A stretch of DNA of 64,000 nt. It comes from Myxococcales bacterium (lineage in GTDB: Bacteria > Myxococcota_A > Polyangia > Haliangiales > Haliangiaceae). The position numbers and the translations under genes are program-made. Positions 1 through 8,416 of the stretch are shown piece after piece. Location of the stretch: positions 1 to 64,000 of the forward strand of contig JADKKI010000052.1 of NCBI GenBank assembly GCA_016720595.1, in the 5' to 3' direction. The notes under the pieces were generated by a model, which was given only the letters and a program-made list of their open reading frames with translations, searched no databases and was not told the DNA's origin. Numbering within the stretch: the first letter of the stretch is position 1; each line of letters starts with the position of its first letter.

Positions 1-789
1 CTGCTGCTGTTCTTCGTGCTGTGCGTCCTGTTCGTGCGCGACACGCCGTCCAAGGCCGGACTCACCGACTTCGATCTCGGCGACGCGAGCACACCCGATG
101 ACGGGAAGAAGGAGAGCGCGGTCAGCGTGATCGTCCGTCTCCTGAAGCACCCGATCATCCTCACGATCGCGCTCATCGAGCTGTGCTCCGGGTTCCTCCG
201 CCAGGCGATCCTGCAGTGGGGCCGCGACTTCAGCTCCGGCATCGGCCTCGGCAACTCGTTCGTGATCGAGAACTGGGGCGTGGTCTCGTGTATCGCGGGG
301 ATCACCGGCGGCATGTTCGCGGGCGCGATCTCCGATCACCTGTTCCAATCGCGCCGCGGACCGGTGGCCACCGTGCTCTATGCGCTGATGCTGGCCGGCA
401 CGGTGGTGATCGTGCCGCTGCTCCTGCTCTCGAGCCCGGGCCCGGTGCCGTGGGTGATCGCGTTCATGTCGATGGCGATCATCGGCGTCCACGGCATGCT
501 CTCGGGCACCGCGAGCGCGGACTTCGGCGGTCGCAAGAACACCGGTGTGGCGGTCGGCATCATCGATGGCTTCGTCTACGGCGGCTCGATGCTGCAGTCC
601 TTCATCTACGGCGCGTACCTGCCGGAGAAGCTGATCATCTGCGCCGACCACTCCACGCGGCCCAACCCCGCCGCCCGCCAGATCGAGAACTGGATGATCT
701 GGCCGTACGCGATGATCCCGGTCGCCATCGTCGGTGCGATCCTCGCCCTCCGGGTCTGGAACGCGCGCGCTCAGCCCAAGAAGAGCTGA
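1..789 (+). CDS. OPA-family major facilitator transporter, C-terminal half (5'-truncated by window)
   Basis: The reading frame is open from base 1, so the N-terminal half lies outside the window. About 262 residues are visible, with roughly six hydrophobic segments matching the second six-helix bundle of a 12-helix major facilitator. The stretch GRKNTGVAVGIIDGF followed by a Gly/Tyr-rich helix resembles the conserved late helices of organophosphate:phosphate antiporters (GlpT/UhpT type). By family knowledge the likely role is exchange of a phosphorylated solute such as glycerol-3-phosphate or hexose-phosphate for phosphate across the inner membrane. The substrate cannot be read from this fragment. 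The protein ends in a short basic tail. Confidence 0.75.
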   Translation: MLLFFVLCVLFVRDTPSKAGLTDFDLGDASTPDDGKKESAVSVIVRLLKHPIILTIALIELCSGFLRQAILQWGRDFSSGIGLGNSFVIENWGVVSCIAGITGGMFAGAISDHLFQSRRGPVATVLYALMLAGTVVIVPLLLLSSPGPVPWVIAFMSMAIIGVHGMLSGTASADFGGRKNTGVAVGIIDGFVYGGSMLQSFIYGAYLPEKLIICADHSTRPNPAARQIENWMIWPYAMIPVAIVGAILALRVWNARAQPKKS

Positions 790-817
790 ACCAACGCCCG
801 TGCTACGCTCACGGGCG

Positions 818-1681
818 ATGCGCACAACGTTGTCGTTCGTCGTCGCAGTCGCCGTCCTCGGCTGCGGCAGCAAGAGCACCGAGACCCAGGCCACGGGCAG
901 CGGCACCGGCACCGCGGCCGGCACCGGCGCCGCCGTGGCCCCCGCCAGCACGGGCACCCACGTGTTCGTCGATGACGCCGACGTCGCCACCGTCACGGCC
1001 GCGCAGGTCGCGAGCTGGCCGCGCGTCGATACGCTGGTGCCCGAGGCCGCGCGCCGCCTCGGCAAGTGGCAGGCGATCTACATCAAGGGTGCAAAGCCCC
1101 AGGTCTCCGAGCTCAACAAACCGTTCGAGACCTACCGCGACTATGTCCCCGCGCTGTTCCCCGGCGAGGGCGGCAAGATCTCGTTCGGCTTGTTCGATCC
1201 CGTCGAGCTTGGCAAGAAGGGCAAGCCCGCACTGCAAGAGGATGGCGTGCTCGAGCTCCGCATCAAGCTCGCGGGTGACACCGGCCGCGGCGAGAACGAC
1301 CACGGCGGCGGCAGTGCCACCGATCCGGCGGAGCTCCAGCTCAAGATCAAGACCGCGAAGGGCGAGCAGATCCTCACCGGCGAGAAGCTGCTCGCGCTCC
1401 CCCGCGAGGCGATGCCGGGCGGCGGCGGCGATGCCAAGGGCTGGAAGCTCGTCGCCCTGCTCGAGGTCGCCGGCGTGAAGACCTGGGACAAGCTCCTCTT
1501 GAAGGACGCCGCAGGGCTGTCCCTGACGATCGAGCACAAGGATCTCGACGACAAGACAGTCCCGTTCGTGAAGCTCAACCGCCAGGGTTCCTTGCGGTTC
1601 CGGATCTTCAAGCAGCAGGGCGAGGGCTGGACCCCGTCGGGCGATCTACGCGCGCTGACCTCGATCGAGGTCCTCAAGTAA
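818..1681 (+). CDS. predicted lipoprotein of unknown function
   Basis: This 287-residue protein starts at ATG 818. The frame is open upstream to 734, but only this start yields a clean lipoprotein signal: a hydrophobic stretch then VAVLGC with Cys16 as the predicted lipidation site. A Thr/Gly/Ala-rich linker (about residues 20-45) precedes a soluble domain rich in Lys, Asp and Leu that I do not recognise. It lacks enough cysteines or catalytic-looking motifs to suggest an enzyme. A TACGCT hexamer sits 8 nt before the start with no Shine-Dalgarno. It follows the transporter by 28 bp, so cotranscription is possible. Confidence 0.7.
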   Translation: MRTTLSFVVAVAVLGCGSKSTETQATGSGTGTAAGTGAAVAPASTGTHVFVDDADVATVTAAQVASWPRVDTLVPEAARRLGKWQAIYIKGAKPQVSELNKPFETYRDYVPALFPGEGGKISFGLFDPVELGKKGKPALQEDGVLELRIKLAGDTGRGENDHGGGSATDPAELQLKIKTAKGEQILTGEKLLALPREAMPGGGGDAKGWKLVALLEVAGVKTWDKLLLKDAAGLSLTIEHKDLDDKTVPFVKLNRQGSLRFRIFKQQGEGWTPSGDLRALTSIEVLK

Positions 1682-1701
1682 GTTCCCGCGCGCTGCTGCG
1701 T

Positions 1702-1707
1702 TACCAT
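1702..1707 (+). promoter_or_regulatory. putative -10 box (TACCAT) for leaderless transcription
   Basis: TACCAT ends exactly 6 nt before ATG 1714. A transcript initiated at the usual distance from a -10 box would start on the start codon itself. There is no Shine-Dalgarno between box and start. The same arrangement recurs across the window. Confidence 0.45.
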
Positions 1708-1713
1708 CACACG

Positions 1714-2028
1714 ATGCGACAACAGAGACGGATCTCGTTCGCCGCCCCGTTCGTCATGATCGTGACCGCCGCCTGCGGTGGCCCCGCCAAGCAGACGCCG
1801 ATCCACGACAACCCACCACAACCACAACCCCAACCCCAGACCACTCCGACCGAGCTCACGGCGGAGCAGTGCAAGGCGATCACGCACGACTCGCCGTGCG
1901 AGGGCACGCAGAGCTGCCACATCGCCGACGGCTGCGGCCTCAACGGCTTCGAGTGTCGCGACGGCAAGTGGCAAGAGCAGATGTTGCTGTGCAACCCGCC
2001 GCCGCCGGCACCACCCTCGCCGAAGTGA
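1714..2028 (+). CDS. small Cys-rich predicted lipoprotein
   Basis: This 104-residue protein has a basic N-terminus, a hydrophobic segment and a lipobox-like VTAAC (Cys21). A Pro/Gln/Thr-rich linker (about residues 30-48) leads to a compact C-terminal region with about seven cysteines, which could form disulfides outside the cytoplasm. No known domain is recognised. The linker plus small Cys-rich module is a common layout for surface lipoproteins in myxobacteria. It is followed immediately by a convergent gene whose stop lies next to its own. Confidence 0.65.
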   Translation: MRQQRRISFAAPFVMIVTAACGGPAKQTPIHDNPPQPQPQPQTTPTELTAEQCKAITHDSPCEGTQSCHIADGCGLNGFECRDGKWQEQMLLCNPPPPAPPSPK

Positions 2029-2823
2029 TCAGGCCGCGATCCAGGTGTCCTGGTTCGCGAGCTTGCCCTGGAGCCTGCGCCGCAGGATCGCCTGCTTCTC
2101 GACCACGAGCCCCTCGTACGATCGGGTCGGCATGGTCCACGCCACCGCATCGTTCTCGAAGCCAGAGAACGGGATCAGCTCCCCGACCTCCGTGCGCCGC
2201 GGCGTCTGGTAGTAGAGCGCATGGTCGAACTTCGCCTTCGGGTGGAACCGACCGTCGTGGACGTGCACCGTGGGAAAGAACAGCTGCGCAGGATCCCGCG
2301 TGGGGAACTTCATCGCCATCGGATGCACGGTGACCTTGCCCGGCTCGAGCTGGAACACCGCGAAGCCGTAGTCCGCATAGTGCGGGACCGCATCGAACAG
2401 CACCTCGGGTAACCGGAACCTCGGATCGAGCCGAGAGAAGTCTGCCCGCGTCGGCACGTACGACGCGACGAACGCCCCGACCTTGTGAACGACGAGGGTC
2501 GGCGCGCTCCGGCTCGGGAACGAGATGCCCCCCTTGCGCGCCGCGACCTGCGCGAACTCGAACAGCTGCGCGAGGTGCACGAACATCTGCGGCTCCTTCG
2601 ACAGATCGACGAAGGTCACCGCATCCTCTCCGGAGCCGGGCACCACCGGCAGCGGCAACACCATCGCCACCGGCTCGCGCGCCTCGAGGTTCATGCCGTA
2701 CGCGAGCGCCTGCACGCCCGGCGCGACCATGCGCGCGAGGATGTTCGTCGCCGAGACGTGTACGGGGCGCTGGAACAGCCGCGCGAACAGCCCGAGCGGG
2801 GTCGTGACGGAGAAGCAACACAT
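2029..2823 (-). CDS. conserved hypothetical protein beginning Met-Cys-Cys
   Basis: The 264-residue reading starts at ATG 2823, 2 bp after the stop of the upstream gene, so the two are surely cotranscribed. The open frame runs further upstream but overlaps that gene. The protein starts MCCFSV and has no signal peptide or membrane segment. A Cys directly after the initiator Met is reminiscent of N-terminal-nucleophile hydrolases, but I see no supporting motif and treat that as speculation. Later stretches such as TVHVHDGRFHPKAKFDHALYYQ are rich in His and aromatics. Function unknown. Confidence 0.7.
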   Translation of the reverse strand: MCCFSVTTPLGLFARLFQRPVHVSATNILARMVAPGVQALAYGMNLEAREPVAMVLPLPVVPGSGEDAVTFVDLSKEPQMFVHLAQLFEFAQVAARKGGISFPSRSAPTLVVHKVGAFVASYVPTRADFSRLDPRFRLPEVLFDAVPHYADYGFAVFQLEPGKVTVHPMAMKFPTRDPAQLFFPTVHVHDGRFHPKAKFDHALYYQTPRRTEVGELIPFSGFENDAVAWTMPTRSYEGLVVEKQAILRRRLQGKLANQDTWIAA

Positions 2824-2825
2824 GG

Positions 2826-3755
2826 TCAGGCCACCAGCGAGGCGCGTACGTTCGCGAGGATCGCGGCGAGATCCGCGTTCTTCTCGCGGAGGCCGCGCAC
2901 CGCGACCACGAGCCCCCGCCCGACGCAGGTCTCGGGCGGCCACTCGTAGTAGCTGTGACCTTTCGGATCGCCCTTGGTGCGCGTGATCGCGTGCCCGCAG
3001 CACTGCCCGAGATCGACATACCACCAGTGCGCGCGATCATCGCCGGGCATCAGATCCTCGTCCCAGACCTGGAGCTGGCGCGAAGGATCGTTGCCCTCGG
3101 CGACCGCCGCGAGGTGCTTGGCATCCGGTGCGTCGAGCCATGCCGCCGCGAGCGCGATCTGGGTCTCGACCGGCGCGCCATCCATCGAGGGCTCGGACGC
3201 GTGAAAGCCCATGCCCTCGAGCCCGATCCCACCGGCCGCCGCCGCGAGCGGGAAGCCATACTGCGCGGCACGCACCAGCGCGCCGATGCCGGCCATGCGA
3301 TCGCGCTTCGCGAGCTCCGTGCCCCACTGCTCCAGGCCCGCGAGCTCGGCGGTGTTCGCGTGCTCCCAGGGGCTCGTCGTAGCGAGGCCACGCAGGTAGC
3401 CGGCGAAGTCCGGCCCCGTTGCTTCGACCGCGGCGCGAAGCTGCTCGCGCCACGCGACGGTGGGCGCGGCCTTCGTGGGCGTCGCCTTGGCGACCGGCGC
3501 GGGCTTCACCGGCGCGGGCTTCGCGACCGGCTTGGCCTTCGCGACCGGCTTGGCCTTCGCGACCGGCTTGGCCTTCACCTTCGGCGCGGGCTTCTTCGCA
3601 GCGGCCTTACCCTTCGCGGCGGGCTTGGCCTTCGCGACCGGCTTGGCCTTCACCTTCGGCGCGGGCTTCTTCGCAGCTGGCTTGCCCTTCGCAGCTGGCT
3701 TGCCTTTCGCGACCGGCTTCTTGTTCGCACCCCGCTTCGCCTTCGACTTGGCCAT
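2826..3755 (-). CDS. protein with histone-H1-like Lys/Ala/Pro N-terminal tail
   Basis: This 309-residue protein has two parts. Residues 1 to about 97 are almost only Lys, Ala, Pro, Val and Gly in repeated PVAKAKP / KPAAKGKP units, like the tails of histone H1 and bacterial H1-like proteins. The remainder (from about TVAWREQL) is an ordinary globular domain with Trp and Cys residues that I do not recognise. The tail probably binds nucleic acid or another polyanion. ATG 3755 is preferred to GTG 3764: a TATCGT hexamer lies 7 nt upstream and MAKSKAKR is a natural tail start. It forms a unit with the downstream Met-Cys-Cys protein. Confidence 0.75.
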   Translation of the reverse strand: MAKSKAKRGANKKPVAKGKPAAKGKPAAKKPAPKVKAKPVAKAKPAAKGKAAAKKPAPKVKAKPVAKAKPVAKAKPVAKPAPVKPAPVAKATPTKAAPTVAWREQLRAAVEATGPDFAGYLRGLATTSPWEHANTAELAGLEQWGTELAKRDRMAGIGALVRAAQYGFPLAAAAGGIGLEGMGFHASEPSMDGAPVETQIALAAAWLDAPDAKHLAAVAEGNDPSRQLQVWDEDLMPGDDRAHWWYVDLGQCCGHAITRTKGDPKGHSYYEWPPETCVGRGLVVAVRGLREKNADLAAILANVRASLVA

Positions 3756-3825
3756 GGGCGACACGATAGCTCACCCTCCCGGCAGGATCACAAGGTGCCG
3801 GTGGAGGTGGCCGGTGCTGCACTGC

Positions 3826-3831
3826 TATGCT
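3826..3831 (+). promoter_or_regulatory. putative -10 box (TATGCT) for leaderless transcription
   Basis: TATGCT ends 6 nt before GTG 3838, with no Shine-Dalgarno. It lies in the divergent gap to the H1-tailed protein. Confidence 0.45.
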
Positions 3832-3837
3832 CGAAGC

Positions 3838-4686
3838 GTGCGCACCTCCCTGGGCCTCGTCCTCCTGATCGCGGGTTGTCACCCGTCTGCGACCGTCGAG
3901 AAGACGATGCCGGTGGCCAGCCTCGGCTCGTACCGCACGGTCTCCGTTCGCGTGCACTCCTCCGCGTTCGCCGCGCAGGGCCAGGCGATGTACCTCGAGG
4001 CGCAGGTGCTCGAGAAGGTGCGCCAGAAGTGCGGCTTCGAGCGCGTGGACCGCGCGGATGGTGGCGCGGCGGATGTCCTCATCGATCTGAACATCACGGG
4101 CACCGGGCACGGCGGCGGTGGCTGGGTCTCGAACAGCAGCACCGCGACGGTCGATACGCTGCTCGTCCTCACCGACGGGCAGGACGGCCAGCTCCTCGGC
4201 GCGGCCAAGATCCGCGGCAAGTCGTCGGGCATGATCATCAACAACGCCCCGCCGGAGAACGAGGCCACCGGCGCGGTCGCGAAGTCCGTCGCCGAGCTGC
4301 TCGCGAAGTCCGGCTGCACCGGGCCGCGGATCGCCAAGGTCGTGGACCCCGTCGTCACGCCACCCGACACGGGCTCCGGCGGCTCCGGCAGCGCCGCGAT
4401 CGCTCCTCCGGACGAGTCGCATCGCGCCGAGGCCGAGGCCAAGAACGACCTCGGCAAGGAGAAGCTCTACGCCGCCGACTATGCCGGCGCCCTCGGCGCG
4501 TTTCAGGCGGCGTTCTCGCTCGTCCCGGACCCGAAGTACCAGTTCAGCATCTGCATCGTGTTCGGCGTGCAGGAGCAGTGGGACACGGCGGTCGCGGCGT
4601 GCCAGAAGGCGAAGAGCATGAACCCGCCGCCCGCACTCGCGGCGAAGATCGATCGGCGCATCGAGCAACTGCAGCAGCGAAAGTAG
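3838..4686 (+). CDS. lipoprotein with C-terminal TPR-like region
   Basis: This 282-residue protein starts at GTG 3838. The frame is open upstream, but this start gives a compact signal ending LIAGC (Cys14). The N-terminal domain (about 25-165) alternates beta strands and contains a Gly-rich turn (GTGHGGGGW), recalling envelope lipoproteins related to DUF4136/CsgG-like folds, though this is only a resemblance. A Pro/Gly/Ser linker precedes a helical region (about 200-280) that looks like one or two TPR units (YAADYAGALGAFQAAF). A protein-binding role in the periplasm is plausible. Confidence 0.7.
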   Translation: MRTSLGLVLLIAGCHPSATVEKTMPVASLGSYRTVSVRVHSSAFAAQGQAMYLEAQVLEKVRQKCGFERVDRADGGAADVLIDLNITGTGHGGGGWVSNSSTATVDTLLVLTDGQDGQLLGAAKIRGKSSGMIINNAPPENEATGAVAKSVAELLAKSGCTGPRIAKVVDPVVTPPDTGSGGSGSAAIAPPDESHRAEAEAKNDLGKEKLYAADYAGALGAFQAAFSLVPDPKYQFSICIVFGVQEQWDTAVAACQKAKSMNPPPALAAKIDRRIEQLQQRK

Positions 4687-4918
4687 CGAGCCTGCGGGCC
4701 TGCCGATCTCACAGATCAGAGCAGCCAAGAACCCAGGAGACCCAAGCAGCGGAGTCGGGGATCCAGCGTCGGCAGCGCAGCAGCGACGTGCGCCGCTTGC
4801 CCTCGTTACGCGACCTCGAGGCCACGGCGCGCAACCCGATCGTTACGGGCAGCAGCGCGCCCGCTCGGCGACCACGCGCGAGATTGCACCGAATGGGCGT
4901 CACGGACGTTGTGAGTGG

Positions 4919-5932
4919 ATGCTCCGGCCTCTCGTCGTCGCAGCCGCAGTCGCGGGCTGTGCCAAGCCCGCTCCGCCTCGTCCGCTGCTGCCGGCGCCCG
5001 CCGCGCGCGCGGACGCGCTGACCGCTTGCGAGCGCCCCCAGGGCACACCGACCGCCATCGCCAATGGGCCGACGCTGTTCATCCAGGCTTCCGGACCGTC
5101 GTTCGAGTCGATCGAGCGGTTCGACATCGACTTGATCGAGGACGGCTCGAGCCTCCTCCCGTCCGTGATCCTGCGGTGCAGCCCAGGTGTCGTGGCTGTA
5201 TCGGGCCTGAGCGCCGCGGTGCCCGCGTCGACCTACACACCCGCCGCGCACTCGTCTCTGGAGATCGTCATCTCCGCGCCTGGCTATCTACCTCAGCGAC
5301 GTCGAACGACCCTGGGGCCGGGCACCAACTCCGCCTACTTCATCCTCGGCAGGCCCGGGATGCAGTTCTATCAGCAGGGCGACACCCTGATTCCCTACAG
5401 CCGGGCCAAGGCTCGCCATCTCGTCCTGGCGTCTCCCGGGCAGCCCTCGAACCTGACGGCACGGGTTCAGGCGTTGACGTCCGCGTTCAAGCGCGCACCA
5501 CTGAAGGTCTGGAACGGCGACCCGACGAGCCCTCCCTGGTACAGGGGCGTCGTGGAGGTCGAGGCGATCTTCGATGGCGGCGGCGCGGGGCGCAAGCGAG
5601 CCATCGGCGACCTGGCGAGCCACCTGCGAGATCACCCCGAGCAGGGCACGCTCGTCGTGTTACTCGCCGAGACCGCGCGAGGCGGGAGGTGGTTCTCCGG
5701 CAACATCGACGTCACCTTTCGAACGCTGCTCGATCGAGACCAGCTCACGGCGTTCACGACCAGGCATGATCTCGTCGTCGTCCACGCCGAGGGCGGACGA
5801 GCCACGTTTGCGATGAGGGCTCCCGACGCCGACTTCCCGGACCTCATCGACAAGATCCGAGAGGACATCGACGTGGTCAGCGACGTGTCGCCCGTGATCC
5901 AAGCAACCATCGAGATCGACACGAGGGGTTGA
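4919..5932 (+). CDS. predicted lipoprotein of unknown function
   Basis: The 337-residue product begins MLRPLVVAAAVAGCAKP, with a lipoprotein cleavage site at Cys14, then a short Pro/Ala-rich linker. The body is a mixed alpha/beta domain without cysteine clusters or an obvious active-site motif. The middle part contains Ser/Thr/Pro-rich beta-type stretches that look like an immunoglobulin-like or carbohydrate-binding fold, but I cannot assign it. The 232 bp upstream (4687-4918) contain no gene I can support. The 128 bp downstream lead into the Gly-rich lipoprotein. Confidence 0.65.
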   Translation: MLRPLVVAAAVAGCAKPAPPRPLLPAPAARADALTACERPQGTPTAIANGPTLFIQASGPSFESIERFDIDLIEDGSSLLPSVILRCSPGVVAVSGLSAAVPASTYTPAAHSSLEIVISAPGYLPQRRRTTLGPGTNSAYFILGRPGMQFYQQGDTLIPYSRAKARHLVLASPGQPSNLTARVQALTSAFKRAPLKVWNGDPTSPPWYRGVVEVEAIFDGGGAGRKRAIGDLASHLRDHPEQGTLVVLLAETARGGRWFSGNIDVTFRTLLDRDQLTAFTTRHDLVVVHAEGGRATFAMRAPDADFPDLIDKIREDIDVVSDVSPVIQATIEIDTRG

Positions 5933-6048
5933 ACGGCACGATCGACGACGAATCCCCTGTACCGGCTTCGTACAGCGTGATGTTGGCCACCTTGTGTCGC
6001 TCGAACACGAGCCTCGAAACCCGATGGCGCGTTGCAGGGGCACGAGTC

Positions 6049-6054
6049 TAGACT
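6049..6054 (+). promoter_or_regulatory. putative -10 box (TAGACT) for leaderless transcription
   Basis: TAGACT ends 6 nt before GTG 6061, with no Shine-Dalgarno. Confidence 0.45.
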
Positions 6055-6060
6055 CGGCTG

Positions 6061-7197
6061 GTGCGGACCCTGGTCACCCTGCTCGCCCTGGGGGCGTGCT
6101 CGTTCTCCGTGCCCGGAGCCGCACCGAGTGACGGCGGCCAAGACGACGGTTCACAGGACGGCGATGCGATCGGAGCCGATGCGGCGGGTGATGCACCCTC
6201 CACGGATGCCCCACCGAACGGCCTGTGCTTCGGCGAGGGCAGCTTCATCATCTGTCTCACGGCATTGCCCTCCACGCCGCTGACCTTCGGCGCGACGACG
6301 ATCGACACCAGCAACGGCAGCTGCCCCGGTGAGGTGTTCACACCCGCGGCCGGGCCGGCGCTCTGCGTCGTCTCCGGAACCACGATCACCGTCAACGGTA
6401 GCCTCAGAGCGACGGGCACCCGACCGCTCGTCCTCGTCGCCACCACGGGGAGCTTGACGGTGACCGCGCTCGGGACGATCGACGCATCCTCCTATCGCGG
6501 GGGCGGGACCGGCCCAGGCAGTAACTACACCGGCTGTGCGGCGCCGGGCAGCCCGGGGAGTGCGAGCAACGGCGCAGGTGGCGGCGCCGGCGGAAGCTTC
6601 GGGACGCGCGGGGGCAACGGCGGCGCCGGCGGTGGGGGACAAGGCGGAGGCGCCGCTTCCGCCGCGACGCCGACGTTCCTGCATGGCGGCTGCCGTGGCG
6701 GCACGGGAGGCACTGCGAGCGATGTGGGTGGGGCCGGACGCGACAGCGGCGGTGCGGTCTATGTGCTCGCGAACACGTCTCTGATCCTCGACGGCAGGAT
6801 CGATGCCTCGGGCTCGGGAGGCGACGGCGCGCCCAGCGGCAAGGGTGGCGGCGGAGGTGGCGGATCGGGAGGGATGATCGCGCTGTGGGGACGCACCGGG
6901 ATCTCCGTCGGGCTGACCGCGGTGGTGTTCGCGAATGGTGCGGGCGGCGGCGGGGGCGCGGATGCCAGCATCGGTGGCGGTAACGGCTTCGAGTCCACCG
7001 GCCCGGCGACCGTCGGGCTCGGCGGGCTCGGCGGAGCGACCGGAACGGCGGGGGGCGATGGGTCGACGGGCAGCGGCTCAGGTCAATCGGCCGCGGCTTC
7101 CAGCAAGGGCGGCGGTGGCGGTGGTGGCGGCGGTGGCGTGATCAGGAATGTCTCGGGACAGCCGATCACCGGTGGAAGCTTCTCGCCTCCGATCTGA
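6061..7197 (+). CDS. Gly-rich surface lipoprotein
   Basis: This 378-residue protein starts at GTG 6061 with signal LLALGAC (Cys13). An Asp/Gly/Ala linker (about 20-50) is followed by a domain with beta-strand character and then, from about residue 150 on, long Gly runs broken by Ser, Ala and Asn. Short non-Gly strands such as GAVYVLANTSLILDGRIDASG interrupt the runs. The alternation suggests a repetitive beta-helix or glycine-loop fold exposed on the outer surface. A second protein of the same design lies at 43674-45023. Function is unknown. A role in adhesion or surface structure is inference only. Confidence 0.75.
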   Translation: MRTLVTLLALGACSFSVPGAAPSDGGQDDGSQDGDAIGADAAGDAPSTDAPPNGLCFGEGSFIICLTALPSTPLTFGATTIDTSNGSCPGEVFTPAAGPALCVVSGTTITVNGSLRATGTRPLVLVATTGSLTVTALGTIDASSYRGGGTGPGSNYTGCAAPGSPGSASNGAGGGAGGSFGTRGGNGGAGGGGQGGGAASAATPTFLHGGCRGGTGGTASDVGGAGRDSGGAVYVLANTSLILDGRIDASGSGGDGAPSGKGGGGGGGSGGMIALWGRTGISVGLTAVVFANGAGGGGGADASIGGGNGFESTGPATVGLGGLGGATGTAGGDGSTGSGSGQSAAASSKGGGGGGGGGGVIRNVSGQPITGGSFSPPI

Positions 7198-7234
7198 CCG
7201 AACGCCATCACGCGAGGCCAACGGTGGCAGCACC

Positions 7235-8416
7235 TCAAGCCGAGATCGCGCGCGCCAGCGCCTGATACGTCGGCGAGTCCGAGGGCAGCTCGGTCGGCCC
7301 CGTGGCTTTGCGCGCCGGCGCGCCGGCGACGTGCGCGAGGTACGGGACCACCGCGACGATCGTGCCTTTTGGGAGCCCCACGGCGGCCCGCGCGTGATCG
7401 GTGTCGCCGAACGCGGTGTCGGCAGCGATGCGGTCGACGATCCAGCGCGCGAATCCGCGACGATCCGTCGGCGCGCCGGTCAGCTCGAGCGTGCGCGGCA
7501 CGATCCGGGCGAACCGGAAGCGACCGCCGACGTCCGAGCCGAAGGCGTGGACTGCGACGCGCGCGCCATGGAGGCCATCCGGTCGATCGCCCTCGAGCCG
7601 CTCGATCGCGAGGCCCCAGCGATCGCCATCCCGGACCGCGATCGCGCGCAGGCCGTGACAGAGTCGCGCGCCGCGTCCGTCGCGCTGGGGCCACAGGCCG
7701 AGCTCCGGCGCCAGGATCCTGCCCGCGCTCGCGTCGAGGATCGCGAGCACCGTATCGGCGGTCGGCGGGCCGACGAGCCCGACCGCACGCGCGATCGCTC
7801 CCGAGGCATCGCCGATCGTGTCGATCGCAACACGCACCGCCTCGTCACCGAGCCGCGCGCGCATGCCGACCAGGAACGACCGGGCGCGCGCGTCGTGCAG
7901 CGCCTTCGCCGTGAGGTAGGCCGCGGCGGCATCGGGATGCTTGTCGAGCCACGTGGTGGCGAGCACGACGCCGCGACCGCGCACCTCGCGCACCCGCCAC
8001 ACCAGCTCGAACGCCGCCGAGGAGCGGCACTCGAGCAGGCACGGCACCACGCACCACGGGTGGTCGACCAGCACGTCGCCGTCGAGCCGGGTCACCAGCC
8101 ACGGCACCAGGCCTTCGCCATAGCGCTTGTAGAGATCCACGTTGAACATGCCGCGCGGCGGCATCTGCCAGTCGATCCTGGCGAGCGCCGCGCACGCCTC
8201 CGCGGCATCGGCGAGCGACAGCAGCGCCGCCCACACGATGTCCGAGGCGAGGATCGACGTGCCCGTGCTGAGGTCGGGCTCGCCCTTCTCCATCACCGGC
8301 CGACCTGCGAGGATCGCGCGCGCGACCGCGAGCGGCATGAGACCGCGCTCGTCGAGCTCGGTGACGCCGCCGCCGCGGACCGCATCGGTCACGCACTGAT
8401 CGATCACGTCGCTCAT
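7235..8416 (-). CDS. hypothetical protein coupled to DUF1963 protein
   Basis: This 393-residue protein begins MSDVIDQCVTD at ATG 8416, which overlaps the stop of the upstream DUF1963 gene by four bases (ATGA). The open frame extends to 8716 but would then run through that gene. The sequence is rich in Ala, Arg, Asp and Trp, with no signal peptide or membrane segment, and looks helical and cytoplasmic. The tight overlap implies translational coupling with the DUF1963 protein. No family is recognised. Confidence 0.7.
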   Translation of the reverse strand: MSDVIDQCVTDAVRGGGVTELDERGLMPLAVARAILAGRPVMEKGEPDLSTGTSILASDIVWAALLSLADAAEACAALARIDWQMPPRGMFNVDLYKRYGEGLVPWLVTRLDGDVLVDHPWCVVPCLLECRSSAAFELVWRVREVRGRGVVLATTWLDKHPDAAAAYLTAKALHDARARSFLVGMRARLGDEAVRVAIDTIGDASGAIARAVGLVGPPTADTVLAILDASAGRILAPELGLWPQRDGRGARLCHGLRAIAVRDGDRWGLAIERLEGDRPDGLHGARVAVHAFGSDVGGRFRFARIVPRTLELTGAPTDRRGFARWIVDRIAADTAFGDTDHARAAVGLPKGTIVAVVPYLAHVAGAPARKATGPTELPSDSPTYQALARAISA

